Shown here piece by piece: positions 33,150 to 43,145 of a stretch of DNA of 64,000 nt (the stretch's first letter is position 1; every line of letters starts with the position of its first letter). Below the pieces are notes generated by a model. That model saw only the letters and a program-made list of their open reading frames with translations, made no database searches and had not been told where the DNA came from. The translations under genes and the position numbers were made by a program. The stretch is taken from NCBI RefSeq assembly GCF_036227485.1, contig NZ_CP109479.1:8680001-8744000 (forward strand). Direction: 5' to 3'. Origin of the DNA: Streptomyces sp. NBC_01451. GTDB taxonomy: Bacteria > Actinomycetota > Actinomycetes > Streptomycetales > Streptomycetaceae.

Positions 33150-33185
33150 CGCCACCGGCTCACCCACCCCACACGCACGACCCCC

Positions 33186-33240
33186 GACACACGACCCCCG
33201 ACACACGACCCCCGACACACGACCCCCGACACACGATCCC
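33186..33240. repeat. 14-bp tandem repeat, nearly four copies
   Basis: Unit GACACACGACCCCC at 33186, 33200 and 33214, with a 13-bp near-copy at 33228, lying between the esterase and SDR genes directly before the SDR ribosome-binding site. Copy number may vary between strains. Confidence 0.9.
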
Positions 33241-33256
33241 GTTCAGGAGGAACACC

Positions 33257-34015
33257 ATGAAGGTCGCCATCGTCACGGGCGCGAGCTCCGGTATCGGACA
33301 GAGCGCCGCGATCGAGATCGCCAGGCGCGGAACCGGCGTAGTCCTGACCTACGGCAGCAACCGGCAAGGAGGGCTGGAGACGGCAGCCGCCATCAAGAAG
33401 GAGGGCGGCACGGCCGTCGCAATCCCGCTGGACGTCGGCGAGACCGCCACCTTCGCGGCCTTCCGCGACACGGTGGCCGACGTACTGCGCGGGACCTGGC
33501 AACGTGACACATTCGACTACCTGGTCAACAACGCCGGTTTCGCGCAGACTTCGTTGATCGAGGACACGACCGAGGAGACGTTCGACAGGCTCATGCGGGT
33601 ACTGCTCAGGGGGCCGTACTTCCTGACGCAGAGGCTGCTGCCCCTGATGGCGAACGGTGGGGCCATCGTGAACACGAGCAGTAACTCGACGGCGGTCGTC
33701 GGCCTGGAGCCCGGCTACTCGGCCTATGCGTCCATGAAGGGCGGCCTGGACGTGTTGACGCGTTACATGGCCAAGGAATTCAGCGCGCGGGGCATCCGCG
33801 TCAACGCCGTCTCGCCGGGATCGACCCGCACCCGGATCGCCGACGACGCCTTCACCCGGTTCCCCGAGGTCGTCCCGGCCCTCGCCGCGAGGACCGCTCT
33901 CGGCCGGGTCGGAGAGCCCGACGACATCGGCGCGATGATCGCCACCCTGGTCTCCGACGAGAGTCGCTGGGTCACCGGTCAGAACATCGAGGTATCGGGC
34001 GGCTACAACCTTTAG
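33257..34015 (+). CDS. SDR family oxidoreductase
   Basis: 252 aa classical short-chain dehydrogenase: cofactor motif TGASSGIG (residues 7-14), NNAG at about 93-96, catalytic Ser in NTSSNST, YASMKG supplying Tyr and Lys, and C-terminal GRVGEPDDIGAMIATLVSDESRWVTGQNIEVSGGY. The start has AGGAGGAAC 5 nt upstream. It probably reduces a carbonyl with NADPH as part of the AraC-linked cluster. Confidence 0.94.
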   Translation: MKVAIVTGASSGIGQSAAIEIARRGTGVVLTYGSNRQGGLETAAAIKKEGGTAVAIPLDVGETATFAAFRDTVADVLRGTWQRDTFDYLVNNAGFAQTSLIEDTTEETFDRLMRVLLRGPYFLTQRLLPLMANGGAIVNTSSNSTAVVGLEPGYSAYASMKGGLDVLTRYMAKEFSARGIRVNAVSPGSTRTRIADDAFTRFPEVVPALAARTALGRVGEPDDIGAMIATLVSDESRWVTGQNIEVSGGYNL

Positions 34016-34246
34016 CCGGGACCCGTCGGCCGACCATGCGCCCGACCGGTACGGGGCTCGCGCCCAGGGCGTAGGGGGGCGGCGATCCCACGGGAGTGGT
34101 CCCCGCCCCGCCGAAACGGCCCCTGACCTGGACAGCCGGCACTCCATGGGCACCCCTCGGCGACGGGGCCCCGCACCTACGCGTGATGAGCCAGACGTAC
34201 GGCGGACCGGGGCGGGACGTGGAGGTCGAGCCACCCCGGCCAGGTC

Positions 34247-35515
34247 TCATCGGAGGTGCTTCGCCGGCCTGGTGGCGGCGTTGAGCAGGTACTCCAGCGG
34301 GCCGCGACGGAAGAAGCGGGACCAGACCGCGGCGAACACGATCGCCCCGAAGACGAACATGAGGAGCGGCACCCAGGACTGCTGGGTGCCGGGCCCGACC
34401 CCGAGCTCGGACAGCCAGGACTGTACGACGAAGTGGCCGACGTAGGCCGTCAGGGACATGGTGCCCACGGCGATGACCGGGTTGGCCAGTCTGCGCAGTC
34501 GCGGGAGGCGGTCCATGGCCGCCGTCGCGCCCACGATCACGAGGATCGCGACTCCCACGCTGCCGATGATGTCGAACGTGGTGCCGCTGTGCGGCCCGGC
34601 CGTCAGGAGCATCGATGCCTGGGGCTCGAACGACCCGCTGTCGAGGGGCATCGACCCGGAGCTGCCGGACATCGCCCCGGAGCCGCCGGACGACGGACCG
34701 CCTTCCGCCAAACTGTCCAGCGCGTTCCTGCCGGCCAGCAGCAAGGACATGCCGTACGCGGCCACGGTGAGGGCGGCGCCGAGCGCGGCCAGGCGCCACT
34801 GGACGGCGGTCGCGGACAGGTCTAGGCGGGCCAGCGCCATACCGGCGATCACGAACGGAATCCACGTGATCGCCGGGTAGAAGCCGGTGCACAGCAGATC
34901 GAGCACTCCCACGTCGCTGAGCCGGTGGAGCGGGTCGTAGGCGTTGACGCTCTGTCGGATCGGCTCGGTGAGCAGCGAGTTCAGGGCGAACGCCAGCTGC
35001 GGTGTGACGAGGGCAAGGGCGGCCGCGGTGATCGCGAGGGTCCTGGCGCGCAGTCGCACCAGGGGCAGGGCCAGCAGGAAGTAGACGCCGTAGAAGCCGA
35101 GGATGATCACTCCGCCGTATTCCATCGCCATCACGGTGCCCAGCGCGAGCAGGACCACGGCGCGGATCGCGATCCTGGCCTTCGCCTGACGGCCGGCCAG
35201 GCCGGTCTTCGGCTCGCGGCGGCCGGCGAGCAGCATCAGTGAGAACCCGGCGAGGGTGGCGAACAGGACCGACGAGTGACCGTCCGCCATGTACCGGACC
35301 CAGCTGGCGACACCGTTCGTGGCCGACAGCGGGGGACCGATGTGCACGACGTACATGCCGAACACCGCCAGCGCACGGGCCAGGTCGACCCCGACGAGGC
35401 GTCCCGTCGAAGGACCGGGCGGGGCCGGCACGGCGGACTCGGGGGAGGTGCGGGGCTGCGGAGGAGAGTTCTCCTGCGGAGCTGACGTCTCCGGCAGTGG
35501 CTGCGACTTTGTCAT
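34247..35515 (-). CDS. DUF418 / heparan-glucosaminide acetyltransferase-like membrane protein
   Basis: 422 aa with a proline-rich cytoplasmic N-terminus (about 38 residues) and about ten membrane helices. RLVGVDLARALAVFGMYVVHIGPP at the start of the first helix and the C-terminal VGTMSLTAYVGHFVVQSWL ... RFFRRGPLEYLLNAAT match the DUF1624/DUF418 acyltransferase-like group. A Gly/Ser-rich insert (GGPSSGGSGAMSGSSGSM) lies in the loop before helix 8. It may acylate a cell-surface sugar; this is inference. Confidence 0.87.
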   Translation of the reverse strand: MTKSQPLPETSAPQENSPPQPRTSPESAVPAPPGPSTGRLVGVDLARALAVFGMYVVHIGPPLSATNGVASWVRYMADGHSSVLFATLAGFSLMLLAGRREPKTGLAGRQAKARIAIRAVVLLALGTVMAMEYGGVIILGFYGVYFLLALPLVRLRARTLAITAAALALVTPQLAFALNSLLTEPIRQSVNAYDPLHRLSDVGVLDLLCTGFYPAITWIPFVIAGMALARLDLSATAVQWRLAALGAALTVAAYGMSLLLAGRNALDSLAEGGPSSGGSGAMSGSSGSMPLDSGSFEPQASMLLTAGPHSGTTFDIIGSVGVAILVIVGATAAMDRLPRLRRLANPVIAVGTMSLTAYVGHFVVQSWLSELGVGPGTQQSWVPLLMFVFGAIVFAAVWSRFFRRGPLEYLLNAATRPAKHLR

Positions 35516-35732
35516 ACGGAGAATCTCGCGGGGACATCCGGAGGCGGACCATCCGGCAGGCCGCGGTGACGACCCCGCCGGTCGGCGGGTACGCCCCCGC
35601 TACTCGGGGAGTCACGTCCCGGCCGGTACGACGCGACCGGACAGCCGTCCGCTCCTTCCTCAGCCACTCGGCGGGGGTGGACCCGACGGTTGCCGGATGG
35701 GCACCGGGAGGCGGGGCTTCCAGGCTGGAGGC

Positions 35733-35921
35733 ATGACACACCGTGCGCGACACAGGGAGACCGACACTTCCCTCCGGTCATCGGCCGGCCTGGGCGGGTT
35801 CCTGGAATTCCTCGGTCTGGCGCTCGCGGCCGGCGCCTTCGTCCTGTTCGTCGTCCGCCCTGAGGTGTCCGAAGCGTTGGTGCACACCCTCGTCACGAGG
35901 ACAGCCGGACTCGGCCACTGA
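35733..35921 (+). CDS. Small single-span membrane protein
   Basis: 62 aa: a basic N-terminus, one hydrophobic helix ([23 protein letters not shown], about residues 20-43) and a short tail. GGAGG stands only 1 nt before the ATG, which is closer than normal, so the start is uncertain. No family recognised. It precedes the ABC exporter gene by 104 bp on the same strand. Confidence 0.5.
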   Translation: MTHRARHRETDTSLRSSAGLGGFLEFLGLALAAGAFVLFVVRPEVSEALVHTLVTRTAGLGH

Positions 35922-35973
35922 GCCGACACGCGCTCACCCCTGGTGCGCCGGACCGCCGATGCGGTGTCTGGCG

Positions 35974-36015
35974 GGCCGCGGAAGAGCAGGCCGCAGAAGA
36001 GCAGGCCGCAGAGGA
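35974..36015. repeat. 15-bp repeat, nearly three copies
   Basis: Unit GGCCGCRGAAGAGCA at 35974 and 35989, with a partial third copy from 36004 that runs into the ribosome-binding site of the ABC exporter gene. Confidence 0.85.
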
Positions 36016-36025
36016 AAGGAACGCA

Positions 36026-37822
36026 GTGAACACCGCATCCGCCCCGACGACGGATGAGCCTTGCGAGGCTTCCCTGTCCGCCCGGGAGACGGTCAAGGCG
36101 CTGTGCGCCCATGTCCGGCCGCACCGGTGGGCCGTCGCGCTCGGCCTGCTGTGCGCCCTGATCGGGGCCGCCGGGGGACTGCTGCAGCCGCTGGCCACGA
36201 AGACACTGGTGGACCGCCTTACGACAGGTGGGACCGTCGCCGGGATCCTGATCGCGCTCACGGTGCTGGTGGTGCTGGGCACGGCGGTCGAGGCGTTCGG
36301 CGCGTATGTACTGGAGCGGACGGCGGAGTCGGTGGTCCTGGCCGCGCGGCGCACCCTTGTGGGGCGGCTGCTGCGGCTGCGGATCGCGGAGTGGGAGCGG
36401 ATCCCGCCGGGCGACCTGATGTCCCGGGTCACCTCGGACACCACGCTGCTGCGGGCGGTCAGCACCCAGGCGGTCGTCTCCGCGGCCACGGGCGCGGTGA
36501 CCTTCGTGGCGGCGATCGTGATGATGACGTTCCTGGACGCCGTACTGCTGGGCGTGACACTCGGCGTGGTCGCGCTGGTCGGCGGGGCCACCGCACTGGT
36601 GATGCCGAGAATCGCCCACGCCACCGAACGCTCGCAGGAGGCGGTCGGGGAGATCTCCGTCGCGCTGGAGCGGGTCTTCGGGGCGTTTCGCACGGTGAAG
36701 GCGTCCGGCGCCGAGGAGCGGGAGACCGCCCACCTGGAGGCGGCGGCACGGCGGGCGTGGCTGCATGGCGTGAAGAGCGCGAAGTGGGAGGCCGTGGCAG
36801 GCTCGGCGGACGAACTCGCCGTACAGCTGGCCTTCCTCGCGGTGCTCGCGGTCGGCGGGGCACGGGTGGCGTCCGGGGAGATCCCCGTGTCCACCCTCAT
36901 CGCCTTCCTGCTGTACCTCTTCTACCTGATCGAACCGGTGTCCAAGCTGGTCGAGGCCGCGTCCCACTACCAGGAGGGGGCGGCGGCGATCTCCCGGATC
37001 GCGTACGTGGAACGCCTCTCGACGGAGTCGCCCGCCCGGCCGAAGGGCGCTCTGCCCAGGCAGGGGACCGGGGTGCGGGGCCCGGCGTCGGTCCGCTTCG
37101 AGGACGTGTCCTTCCGCTACCGTCCGGGCCTGCCGTACATCCACCGCCAGGTGAGCTTCGAGGTACCGGGCGCCGGGACGACGGCCTTCGTCGGTCTCTC
37201 CGGCGCGGGCAAGTCGACGGTCTTCGCGCTCATCGAGCGGTTCTACGAGGCCACCGGAGGCCGGGTCCTGGTCGACGGCGAGGACGTACGGCACTGGTCC
37301 CTGCCCGAGCTGCGGTCCGCCATCGGATACGTGGAGCAGGACGCTCCCGTGCTGGCCGGCACGCTGCGCGAGAACCTGCTCCTCGCCGCGCCCGGCGCGA
37401 CGGACGACGACATCCGCGACGTCCTGGCCCGGACCAGGCTCGACACCCTCGTCGGTCGGCTGCCCCACGGCCTGGACACCCCGGTCGGACACCGCGGGTC
37501 GAAGCTGTCCGGCGGTGAGCGGCAGCGCATCGCGATCGCCCGCGCCCTGCTGCGGCGGCCCCGGCTGCTGCTGTTGGACGAGGCGACCTCGCAACTCGAC
37601 GCCGTCAACGAACTGGCGTTGCGGGACGTCCTCGCGGAGGTGGCCCGCGAGACCACCGTGCTGGTGGTGGCCCACCGCCTGTCGACGGTGACCGGCGCCG
37701 ACCGGATCATCGTCATGGACACCGGACGGGTACGGGCCGTGGGCACCCACGAGGAACTGGTGGCCCAGGACCCGCTGTACGGGCAGCTGGCGGCCACCCA
37801 GTTCCTGGCTCCCGCGCGATGA
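36026..37822 (+). CDS. ABC exporter, TMD-NBD fusion
   Basis: 598 aa from GTG 36026, with AAAGGAA upstream. Six-helix transmembrane domain at about residues 35-330; NBD with Walker [10 protein letters not shown]-loop VEQDAPVL, signature LSGGERQR, Walker B LLLLDEAT and H-loop VAHRLS. All ATPase elements are intact, so a homodimer is expected. No regulator is adjacent except the convergent two-component pair. Substrate unknown. Confidence 0.93.
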   Translation: MNTASAPTTDEPCEASLSARETVKALCAHVRPHRWAVALGLLCALIGAAGGLLQPLATKTLVDRLTTGGTVAGILIALTVLVVLGTAVEAFGAYVLERTAESVVLAARRTLVGRLLRLRIAEWERIPPGDLMSRVTSDTTLLRAVSTQAVVSAATGAVTFVAAIVMMTFLDAVLLGVTLGVVALVGGATALVMPRIAHATERSQEAVGEISVALERVFGAFRTVKASGAEERETAHLEAAARRAWLHGVKSAKWEAVAGSADELAVQLAFLAVLAVGGARVASGEIPVSTLIAFLLYLFYLIEPVSKLVEAASHYQEGAAAISRIAYVERLSTESPARPKGALPRQGTGVRGPASVRFEDVSFRYRPGLPYIHRQVSFEVPGAGTTAFVGLSGAGKSTVFALIERFYEATGGRVLVDGEDVRHWSLPELRSAIGYVEQDAPVLAGTLRENLLLAAPGATDDDIRDVLARTRLDTLVGRLPHGLDTPVGHRGSKLSGGERQRIAIARALLRRPRLLLLDEATSQLDAVNELALRDVLAEVARETTVLVVAHRLSTVTGADRIIVMDTGRVRAVGTHEELVAQDPLYGQLAATQFLAPAR

Positions 37823-37857
37823 CCCACCCACCACACGCACCGGTACCCGTGGACACC

Positions 37858-37875
37858 AGGACCGCGAAAGGTCCT
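37858..37875. terminator. Weak hairpin between convergent genes
   Basis: AGGACC and GGTCCT form a 6-bp stem with a GCGAAA loop between the ABC exporter and histidine kinase 3' ends. Confidence 0.4.
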
Positions 37876-37927
37876 TCATGCGCACCGAGTTCGCCGTCCT
37901 TCGCAGACAGCGCGAGACCCCGGCCGG

Positions 37928-39037
37928 TCAGTCCGCGCCGAGCGGAATCCGCAGCCGCACCCGGTAACCGCCCTCCGCCGTGGGGGCCGCGTCCAGGGTG
38001 CCGTGCAGGATGTCGGCCCGTTCCCGCAGGCCGACCAGGCCGTGCTGCGAGCCGGGCAGGGACAGGGAGGGGCGTGTGGCCGCGGTGTTGGTGACGGTGA
38101 CTCCGACGTCGTCGCCGTGCTGCCACAGCTCGACGCGGGCCGTGGCGCCGGGGGCGTGCTTGCGCACGTTGGTCAACGCCTCCTGGACCGTGCGGTAGAT
38201 GGCCCGTTGGGCGGGTGTGCCCACGGTGGGCGGGAGTTCACCCGTCAACTGCGCGTGAGCGCCGCTGGATTCCACGAGTCTGCGCAGGTCGGCCAGGGTC
38301 GGCTGAGGGGTGAGTTCGGTGGCGTGGCCGCCGGAGGCGCGCAGCAACGTGACCATGGTGCGCAGTTCGTCGAGCGTGGTGACGCTCAGCGAACGGATCG
38401 TGCGGGCGGCATCCTTGGCGTCCGCGTCCTCGGTGGCGACCTGCAACGCACCCGCCCGTACGGCGATCAGGCTGACCTGGTGGGAGACCACGTCGTGCAT
38501 CTCGCGGGCCAGCTGGGCGCGTTCGCGGGCGAGCACGGCCTGCGCGTGCAGGGCCCGCTCGTGCTCCCTGGCCTCCTCGATCTCGGTCAGCCGCCGCGCC
38601 AGGTCCCGTTGCGCCTGGAGAAGCTGGCCGAAGAGGACGGGGGCCGCGGCGGTCGCCAGGCCGTACACGAAGAAGACCAGCGTCATGGTCCGGTCGACCT
38701 CGGCCAGAGGCCACGGAGTGCTGCTCGCGACGGCGGACAGGGCGACGCACACGGCGAGGAGACGGCGGTCGCGGGAGCGTTCGGCCAGAGTGAACAGCGC
38801 CACGAGCACGGCGACGGCGACATCCTGCATCAGCGCGATGGGCAGGGTGAGCAGGAAGACGCCGAGCGGGAACCGCCGCCGGAAGGCGAGCGCGGCGCAG
38901 CCGACCGCGGCCAGCGCCACGCCGAGCCGTGTGTGCTCCCACATGTTCAGCCATACATCCACGGCCGCCACCGTCACCAGGACGATGTCGACGACCGGAG
39001 CGGGAACCCGCTGCCACCGGACGCGTGCGCGGTTCAT
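37928..39037 (-). CDS. Sensor histidine kinase (NarL-type, HisKA_3)
   Basis: 369 aa. The N-terminus has about four to five membrane helices with hardly any extracellular loop (about residues 10-140), so the signal is probably sensed in or near the membrane. The phosphoacceptor is His181 in REMHDVVSHQVSLI. The HATPase_c part has EALTNVRKHAPGATARV and HGLVGLRERADILHGTLDA. The ATG overlaps the response regulator stop (ATGA), so the pair is co-translated. Confidence 0.95.
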   Translation of the reverse strand: MNRARVRWQRVPAPVVDIVLVTVAAVDVWLNMWEHTRLGVALAAVGCAALAFRRRFPLGVFLLTLPIALMQDVAVAVLVALFTLAERSRDRRLLAVCVALSAVASSTPWPLAEVDRTMTLVFFVYGLATAAAPVLFGQLLQAQRDLARRLTEIEEAREHERALHAQAVLARERAQLAREMHDVVSHQVSLIAVRAGALQVATEDADAKDAARTIRSLSVTTLDELRTMVTLLRASGGHATELTPQPTLADLRRLVESSGAHAQLTGELPPTVGTPAQRAIYRTVQEALTNVRKHAPGATARVELWQHGDDVGVTVTNTAATRPSLSLPGSQHGLVGLRERADILHGTLDAAPTAEGGYRVRLRIPLGAD

Positions 39038-39705
39038 CGTCCGGCCTCGGGCCGCGGGCGCTCGTCGAGCAGTCCGGCCCGCTGCGCCAGCAGCGCGGCC
39101 TGCACTCGGCTGGTCACCCGCAGCTTGGTGAGGATCGCGCTGACGTGGTCCTTGACCGTGCCGACACCCAGGTGGACGCGCGCCCCGATGTCGGCGTTCG
39201 ACAGACCCTCGGCCACCAGGACGAGGACGTCGCGCTCGCGGACGGTGAGCAGCCTGACGCGAGCAGCCTCCTCGTCGACGGCCGTCCGGGTGCCCGGGTG
39301 GCTGTGCAGCAGGGTCCGCGACGCCTTGGGGGACAGCACCACACCGCCCGCGGCGAGGGTGCGCACCAGGTGGGCGAGCTGCTCCGGCTCGGTGTCCTTG
39401 AGGAGGAAACCGGCCGCGCCGCAGTGCAGCGCGGTCAGGATGTACTCGTCCGCGTCGAACGTCGTCAGCATCGCCACCACCGGAGCGTCCGGGTCAGCCC
39501 GCAGCTCACGCAGGACGGTGAGCCCGTCGACGTCCGGCATCCGGATGTCCAGCAGCACCACGTCCGGCCGTACCCGGCGGACGGTCTCCACGGCGTCGCC
39601 CCCGCCCGCCGTCGCGACGACCTCGATGTCCTGCGAGGCGCCGAGAATGAGTTCGAAGCCCGAGCGGACCAGTGCCTCGTCGTCCACCACCACTACCCGG
39701 ATCAC
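39034..39705 (-). CDS. LuxR/NarL-type response regulator
   Basis: 223 aa. Receiver domain with phosphorylatable Asp53 (PDVVLLDIRMPDVDG), acidic pair near residues 8-10 and Lys in FLLKD. The C-terminal HTH is LTVRERDVLVLVAEGLSNADIGARVHLGVGTVKDHVSAILTKLRV. It is first gene of the two-component operon and partner of the kinase that follows. No neighbouring target is evident. Confidence 0.95.
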   Translation of the reverse strand: MIRVVVVDDEALVRSGFELILGASQDIEVVATAGGGDAVETVRRVRPDVVLLDIRMPDVDGLTVLRELRADPDAPVVAMLTTFDADEYILTALHCGAAGFLLKDTEPEQLAHLVRTLAAGGVVLSPKASRTLLHSHPGTRTAVDEEAARVRLLTVRERDVLVLVAEGLSNADIGARVHLGVGTVKDHVSAILTKLRVTSRVQAALLAQRAGLLDERPRPEAGR

Positions 39706-40097
39706 GCGCGCTCCGCCTCACCTTCATCCGTCATCCAGCCGTGCAACCCATGCCGTCCCGACCCTAGAGCCCCACAGAGTCCCCACGGCCCGACGAACCG
39801 CAGCTCCAGCCACACGGCGGGGTGTCACCCTCCGGTCGGCAGGGACACCGCGTCCTGCTGCCGGACACTCCAGGATCGGCACGTACTGCCTGTCGGACCC
39901 GGTCGAAGCCGATCGAAGTCGGCGTGATATCGGTGGCGGCGGTCGGACGCCGATGTCGGCCGGCCACCGGCTCGTGGTCCGGGGCGTGACCTCCCGGACC
40001 ATGGGCGAACGCGACGGCCTCGCCCGCCCGTGGTCCGCTGTAAATGACACCGCTGACGCAGGGCGTCCAGTGTTCGTTCTCCGGCTCTGCTGAGGTA
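39706..40097. other. Region between the LAL regulator and the response regulator
   Basis: 392 bp holding the promoter region of the two-component operon and the 3' end zone of the LAL gene. I see no gene and no clear terminator in it. Confidence 0.5.
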
Positions 40098-42944
40098 TCA
40101 CCCGACGACGCCGGCGTGTGCCATGCAGCGGGCCAGGTCGGTGCGGGAGCGGACGCCCAACTTGCGGTAGACGCGGGTGAGGTGGGCCTCGATCGTCTTG
40201 CGGGACAGGAACAGGGAGGCGGCGGCCTCGACGTTGCTCAACCCCTCGCCGATGGCGCGCGCCACCTGGAGTTCCTGCGGTGTGAGCAGCTCCACCACGG
40301 ACGGCCCGGTCCGGCGGACGGTGGCGCGGTGCCCGGTGGCCGCGACCTCCGCCCCGGCCCGCGCCGCCCACGGCAGTGCCCCCAGCGCGCTGAACGTCCG
40401 TTGCGCGGCGAGCAAGGGCTCCTGCGCCGCCGACGGGCGCCGGAACCGGCGCAGGACCTCGCCGCCGACGAGCCGGGTTCGCGCCTGCTCGAAGGGCATC
40501 TCCCTTTGGCCATGCGCCAGTTCGGCGGTGGCGAGCCAGTCGGCGGCCTCGTCCGCCGTCTGCGCCAGCATCACCCGGCAGCGGGCGTGCGCGGCCGCGG
40601 GCCACGCAAGCGCGGTCGCCTCGGCGCGCTCGGCGAGCCAGTCCGTCACCGCGACCGCCCGCTCCCGCGCGCCGGTACGCAGACACGCCTCCACCAGATC
40701 CGCCACCCACGGCATGAGGTTCGGGTTGACCAGCCCCATCCCGTCGGCCATCCGGAAGGCCGCCTCCAGGTGCGTACGGCAGGCGCCCGGGTCTCCGGCG
40801 GTCAGCGCGGCCGATCCCAGCGTCCCGCGCGCGAACATGCCCAGACCGCGCAGCCGTCCGCCGCACCAGCGTTCGTACCGCGCGATCCGCTCCTCGCAGG
40901 CGGCTGTGTCGCCCCGCAGGCCGTCCAGCCGGGCCAACTGGATCAGGGCGTAGCCCGACATCGCCAGCTGCCCGAACTCCTCGGCCCGGCGCAGTGCTTC
41001 CACGGCGTCGGCACGCGCCTTCGGCCAGCGGCTCCACATCTCCACCTCGCACCGCCCCAGCAGCGCGTACGGCAACAGCGTCGGCGAACCGTCGCGCCGG
41101 GTGCCCTCGATCACCGCGTCCAGCACCCACCGGGCGACCTCGCCGTCGTCCGTCCAGGCCAGGCCCTGCGCGATGTCCATGGAGACCTGGCGTTCCGCGG
41201 GGCTGCGAACGATGTGCAGGGGCATGTCGCCGTCCCCGGACCGGCGACCCTCGTCGAGGAGCGCGAGCAGCGCCGCGCGTCCCGTCGGGACGTCACCGCC
41301 GAGTGCCTGGGCCTTGGCCCGCATCACGGCGGCGTGCCGGCGCTGCGTGTCCTGGCCGCCGTCGGCGAGTTCCTGGCACCGTGCCGCGATGTCGGATGCG
41401 TGCCGAAGTCTGCCGTCCATCGTCGCGGGCGCCACCGCGGCACCGTACAGGAGACAGGCCCGGGACCGGTCCACCGGTTGTACCGTGCGGGCGGCGTCGA
41501 CGAGGAGCCGGTGGGCGCGGGCCGGGTCGCCGAGCCAGGTGCAGGCCTGACCGCGCAACAGCTCGATGTCGGCGGTCAGCAGCGGGTCGCGACTGCGGGC
41601 GAGGGCCTGTTCGCACCAGCGGGCGGCGTCGCGCGTGGTGCCGCCGTAGAAGGCGTCACGGGCCGCTTCGAGCAGCCGGCGCGCGGCGTCGGCGGGGTCC
41701 GGGGACAGCTCGGCGGCACGGTGCCAGGCGCATGCCGCGGCCGCCAACGCACCGCGCCGACGGGCCTGTTCGGCGTCGTTGGCGAGCCGCGCGGCGACCG
41801 TCTCGTCCGGGCCGGGCGCGGCGGCGGCGAGATACCAGGTCCGCAGCCCGTCGGACGACAGCGCTGCCAGCCGCCGGTACACCCGCAGGCGGCGGGCCGT
41901 GGTGCACTGGCCCAGTACGACCGGCCGCAGCACGGGATGCCGGAGCTCGCACACGCCGTCCCGTATCCGCACCAGCCCGGTCCGCTCGGCCGCGTCCAGC
42001 GCGTCCAGGTCCATGCCCTCGGCCGCCAACGCCTCCGCCAGCAGGGCGAGTTCGGGTGTGCGGCAGGCGGCGACGTACACCAGCGCCTCCCGGGTGCGGT
42101 GCGGCAGCGCACGCAGCTGTCCCAGCCAGGCCCGTTCCACGAGGGGGCCGGGTGCCTCCCACACGTCGTCCCACGGCGCGGCGCCCGCCTCGCGTGCCCG
42201 GGCGAGCGTTCCCGCGTACTCGACGAGCACCAGCGGATTGCCCAGCGACAGCCGGACCAGCCGGTCCGCCGCCGGATCCGTACGGTCGAGTCCATGCCGT
42301 CGCAGCAGCGTCCAGCAGTCGTCCTCGGCCAGCGGCCCCAGCACGGCCCGCGGCACGCTCGTCCACACGCCGTCCGCCTCGTCCCCGGACCGCATGGCCA
42401 TGACCAGTGCCACGCGCTCCGTGGTCAGTCTGCGTGCCACGAACTGCAGGACCTGCCGTGACGCGGGATCCACCCAGTGCAGGTCGTCCACGACGACCAG
42501 CAGCGGCCGCACCTCACCGGCCGCCGCCAGCACGCCGAGTGCCCCGGCACACACCGCATAGGGATTGGGCCCCGCCACGTCCGTCAGCGCCAGACAGCCC
42601 TCCAGCGCCCGTCGCTGCCCCGGTGGCAGCTCGCTCAAGTACGGCCGCAGCGGAAGCAGCAGGTCGGCGAGGACGGTGTAGGACAGCACCGCCTCCGACT
42701 CCACACCGCGGGCCCGCAACACGGTCGTACGGCAGTGGTCGGCCGCGTACCGCAGCAGCACGCTCTTCCCGATCCCCGGGTCACCGCTGAGCAGCAGGGC
42801 GCCGCCCCGCTCCGCCAGAGCATCCAGCAGCCCGTCGAGCAGGGCCCGTTCACGCTCTTGCCCGACCGGCGGGAACTCGGTGTCCCCGTCCGGGCCCGTC
42901 CCGGCCCCCGGTACGCCGCCGGTCACGACCGTCGTCTCGTCCAT
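40098..42944 (-). CDS. LAL-type LuxR family regulator next to the eCIS locus
   Basis: 948 aa. An N-terminal AAA/STAND ATPase (Walker A GDPGIGKS at 54-61; Walker B LLVVVDDLHWVD at about 147-158) is followed by a long helical TPR-like middle and a C-terminal LuxR HTH (LTPQELQVARAIGEGLSNVEAAASLFLSRKTIEAHLTRVYRKLGV). Such large ATP-binding LuxR proteins are pathway-specific activators. It diverges from a BTAD regulator that leads into the eCIS cargo locus, so control of the eCIS genes is the likely role. Confidence 0.93.
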   Translation of the reverse strand: MDETTVVTGGVPGAGTGPDGDTEFPPVGQERERALLDGLLDALAERGGALLLSGDPGIGKSVLLRYAADHCRTTVLRARGVESEAVLSYTVLADLLLPLRPYLSELPPGQRRALEGCLALTDVAGPNPYAVCAGALGVLAAAGEVRPLLVVVDDLHWVDPASRQVLQFVARRLTTERVALVMAMRSGDEADGVWTSVPRAVLGPLAEDDCWTLLRRHGLDRTDPAADRLVRLSLGNPLVLVEYAGTLARAREAGAAPWDDVWEAPGPLVERAWLGQLRALPHRTREALVYVAACRTPELALLAEALAAEGMDLDALDAAERTGLVRIRDGVCELRHPVLRPVVLGQCTTARRLRVYRRLAALSSDGLRTWYLAAAAPGPDETVAARLANDAEQARRRGALAAAACAWHRAAELSPDPADAARRLLEAARDAFYGGTTRDAARWCEQALARSRDPLLTADIELLRGQACTWLGDPARAHRLLVDAARTVQPVDRSRACLLYGAAVAPATMDGRLRHASDIAARCQELADGGQDTQRRHAAVMRAKAQALGGDVPTGRAALLALLDEGRRSGDGDMPLHIVRSPAERQVSMDIAQGLAWTDDGEVARWVLDAVIEGTRRDGSPTLLPYALLGRCEVEMWSRWPKARADAVEALRRAEEFGQLAMSGYALIQLARLDGLRGDTAACEERIARYERWCGGRLRGLGMFARGTLGSAALTAGDPGACRTHLEAAFRMADGMGLVNPNLMPWVADLVEACLRTGARERAVAVTDWLAERAEATALAWPAAAHARCRVMLAQTADEAADWLATAELAHGQREMPFEQARTRLVGGEVLRRFRRPSAAQEPLLAAQRTFSALGALPWAARAGAEVAATGHRATVRRTGPSVVELLTPQELQVARAIGEGLSNVEAAASLFLSRKTIEAHLTRVYRKLGVRSRTDLARCMAHAGVVG

Positions 42945-43145
42945 GACGCCCCCGTACGCCCCGCGGCCGTGGGCCGCGTCACCAGAGTGCTCCCGTAGGG
43001 GTGATCGGCGTGAGCGATTGCACATCTTTGTCCGGCTTCGGCGTTTCGTGAAAAACCTTACGAACATGGGGAGTTCCCCGATGCGCCGGAACCCTCTCGT
43101 GCAGTTGCATCGATCGGACTCGTGGGATGCGTCGGGGGAGGCGCC
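42945..43145. promoter_or_regulatory. Divergent promoter region of the LAL and BTAD regulators
   Basis: 201 bp. CGCGGCC-GTG-GGCCGCG (42962-42978) is a hairpin in the LAL leader. GGGGAGTTCCCC near 43069-43080 is an almost symmetric 12-mer and the best operator candidate. GGGGGAGG before 43146 is the ribosome-binding site of the BTAD gene. Confidence 0.55.

Noticed and set aside
33186..33240. Tandem array as a CRISPR
   Set aside because: The 14-bp units adjoin directly, with no spacers.
40044..42461. An 805-codon plus-strand frame
   Set aside because: Antisense of the LAL regulator; composition only, no motifs.
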